From contig DAOPQC010000004.1 of the NCBI GenBank assembly GCA_035358815.1, forward strand, positions 62,001 to 126,000: a stretch of DNA of 64,000 nt, given 5' to 3'. A model generated the notes under the pieces. It made no database searches. It was given only the letters and a program-made list of their open reading frames with translations, and was not told where the DNA came from. Shown here piece after piece: positions 63,999 to 64,000 of the stretch (its first letter is position 1; each line of letters opens with the position of its first letter). A program made the translations under genes and the position numbers. Origin of the DNA: Thermoanaerobaculales bacterium. GTDB taxonomy: Bacteria; Acidobacteriota; Thermoanaerobaculia; Thermoanaerobaculales; Sulfomarinibacteraceae.

Positions 63999-64000
63999 GA

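Overview
This 64 kb window is high-GC bacterial chromosome, roughly 70% G+C by eye. It probably comes from an uncultured-type Acidobacteriota lineage. That assignment is inference. It rests on the gene content (ftsA-ftsZ, a complex I operon without nuoEFG, tandem PilT ATPases, an SPFH/ribbon-helix-helix pair, Thr-type sulfatase-like proteins with TPRs) and on secreted proteins ending in a DGFESGDTSxWSATVP tail. No rRNA gene or other phylogenetic marker is present to prove it.

Layout. 0-2 kb: end of ftsA, then ftsZ and a terminator. 2.3-8.6 kb: HtrA-type protease, two unrecognised membrane or secreted proteins, an AlaX-like editing protein and a threonine/serine dehydratase. 9-19.3 kb: large secreted proteins: a lectin-like protein, a PNGase F-like protein, a 763-residue surface protein and an S8 subtilase. 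The last two share the C-terminal tail. 19.5-27.6 kb: superoxide dismutase, the SPFH+RHH operon, a sulfatase-like TPR protein divergent from a MacAB-type efflux operon, an endonuclease V-like protein and DoxX. 27.8-31.8 kb: a HEAT-PilT fusion and a canonical PilT, then a tail-bearing gene fragment. 32-35 kb: tRNA-Lys, purA, a DUF502 membrane protein and an ECF sigma factor. 35.4-47.8 kb: one long minus-strand operon nuoABCDHIJKLMN-atpZ-atpI-atpB-atpE. 48-55 kb: comM-like ATPase, tmRNA, amidase, GerMN protein, murI, a VapBC module and rph. 55.6-58.7 kb: tRNAs Pro-Arg-His-Arg, an integrase remnant, a lower-GC lipoprotein gene, two gene relics and an XRE/nucleotidyltransferase pair. 58.8-64 kb: a 13-repeat LVIVD surface protein, PlsC-like acyltransferase, a methyltransferase, an NTF2-like secreted protein, tRNA-Glu and the 3' part of an integrase whose element lies beyond the window.

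Three patterns cut across these regions. (1) The DGFESGD tail occurs five times: on three full-length secreted proteins and on two orphan 3' gene fragments. (2) The intergenic spaces are filled with families of short repeats: degenerate GGGAAC hexamers, a GGATCCGGCTTCG unit, a TAGGATCTGGGGGAT unit, an 8-bp tandem array, ACCGCGGAG inverted repeats and GCAGGCT palindromes. They recur in a similar order and are not seen inside genes. (3) Many starts lie 6-8 nt downstream of a TANNNT hexamer with no Shine-Dalgarno sequence, which suggests frequent leaderless transcripts. Other genes have clear GGAGG sites.

Most of the window is housekeeping (division, respiration, wall synthesis, translation quality control). 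The accessory parts are the secreted-protein block at 9-19 kb, the VapBC insertion and the 56-58.7 kb island.
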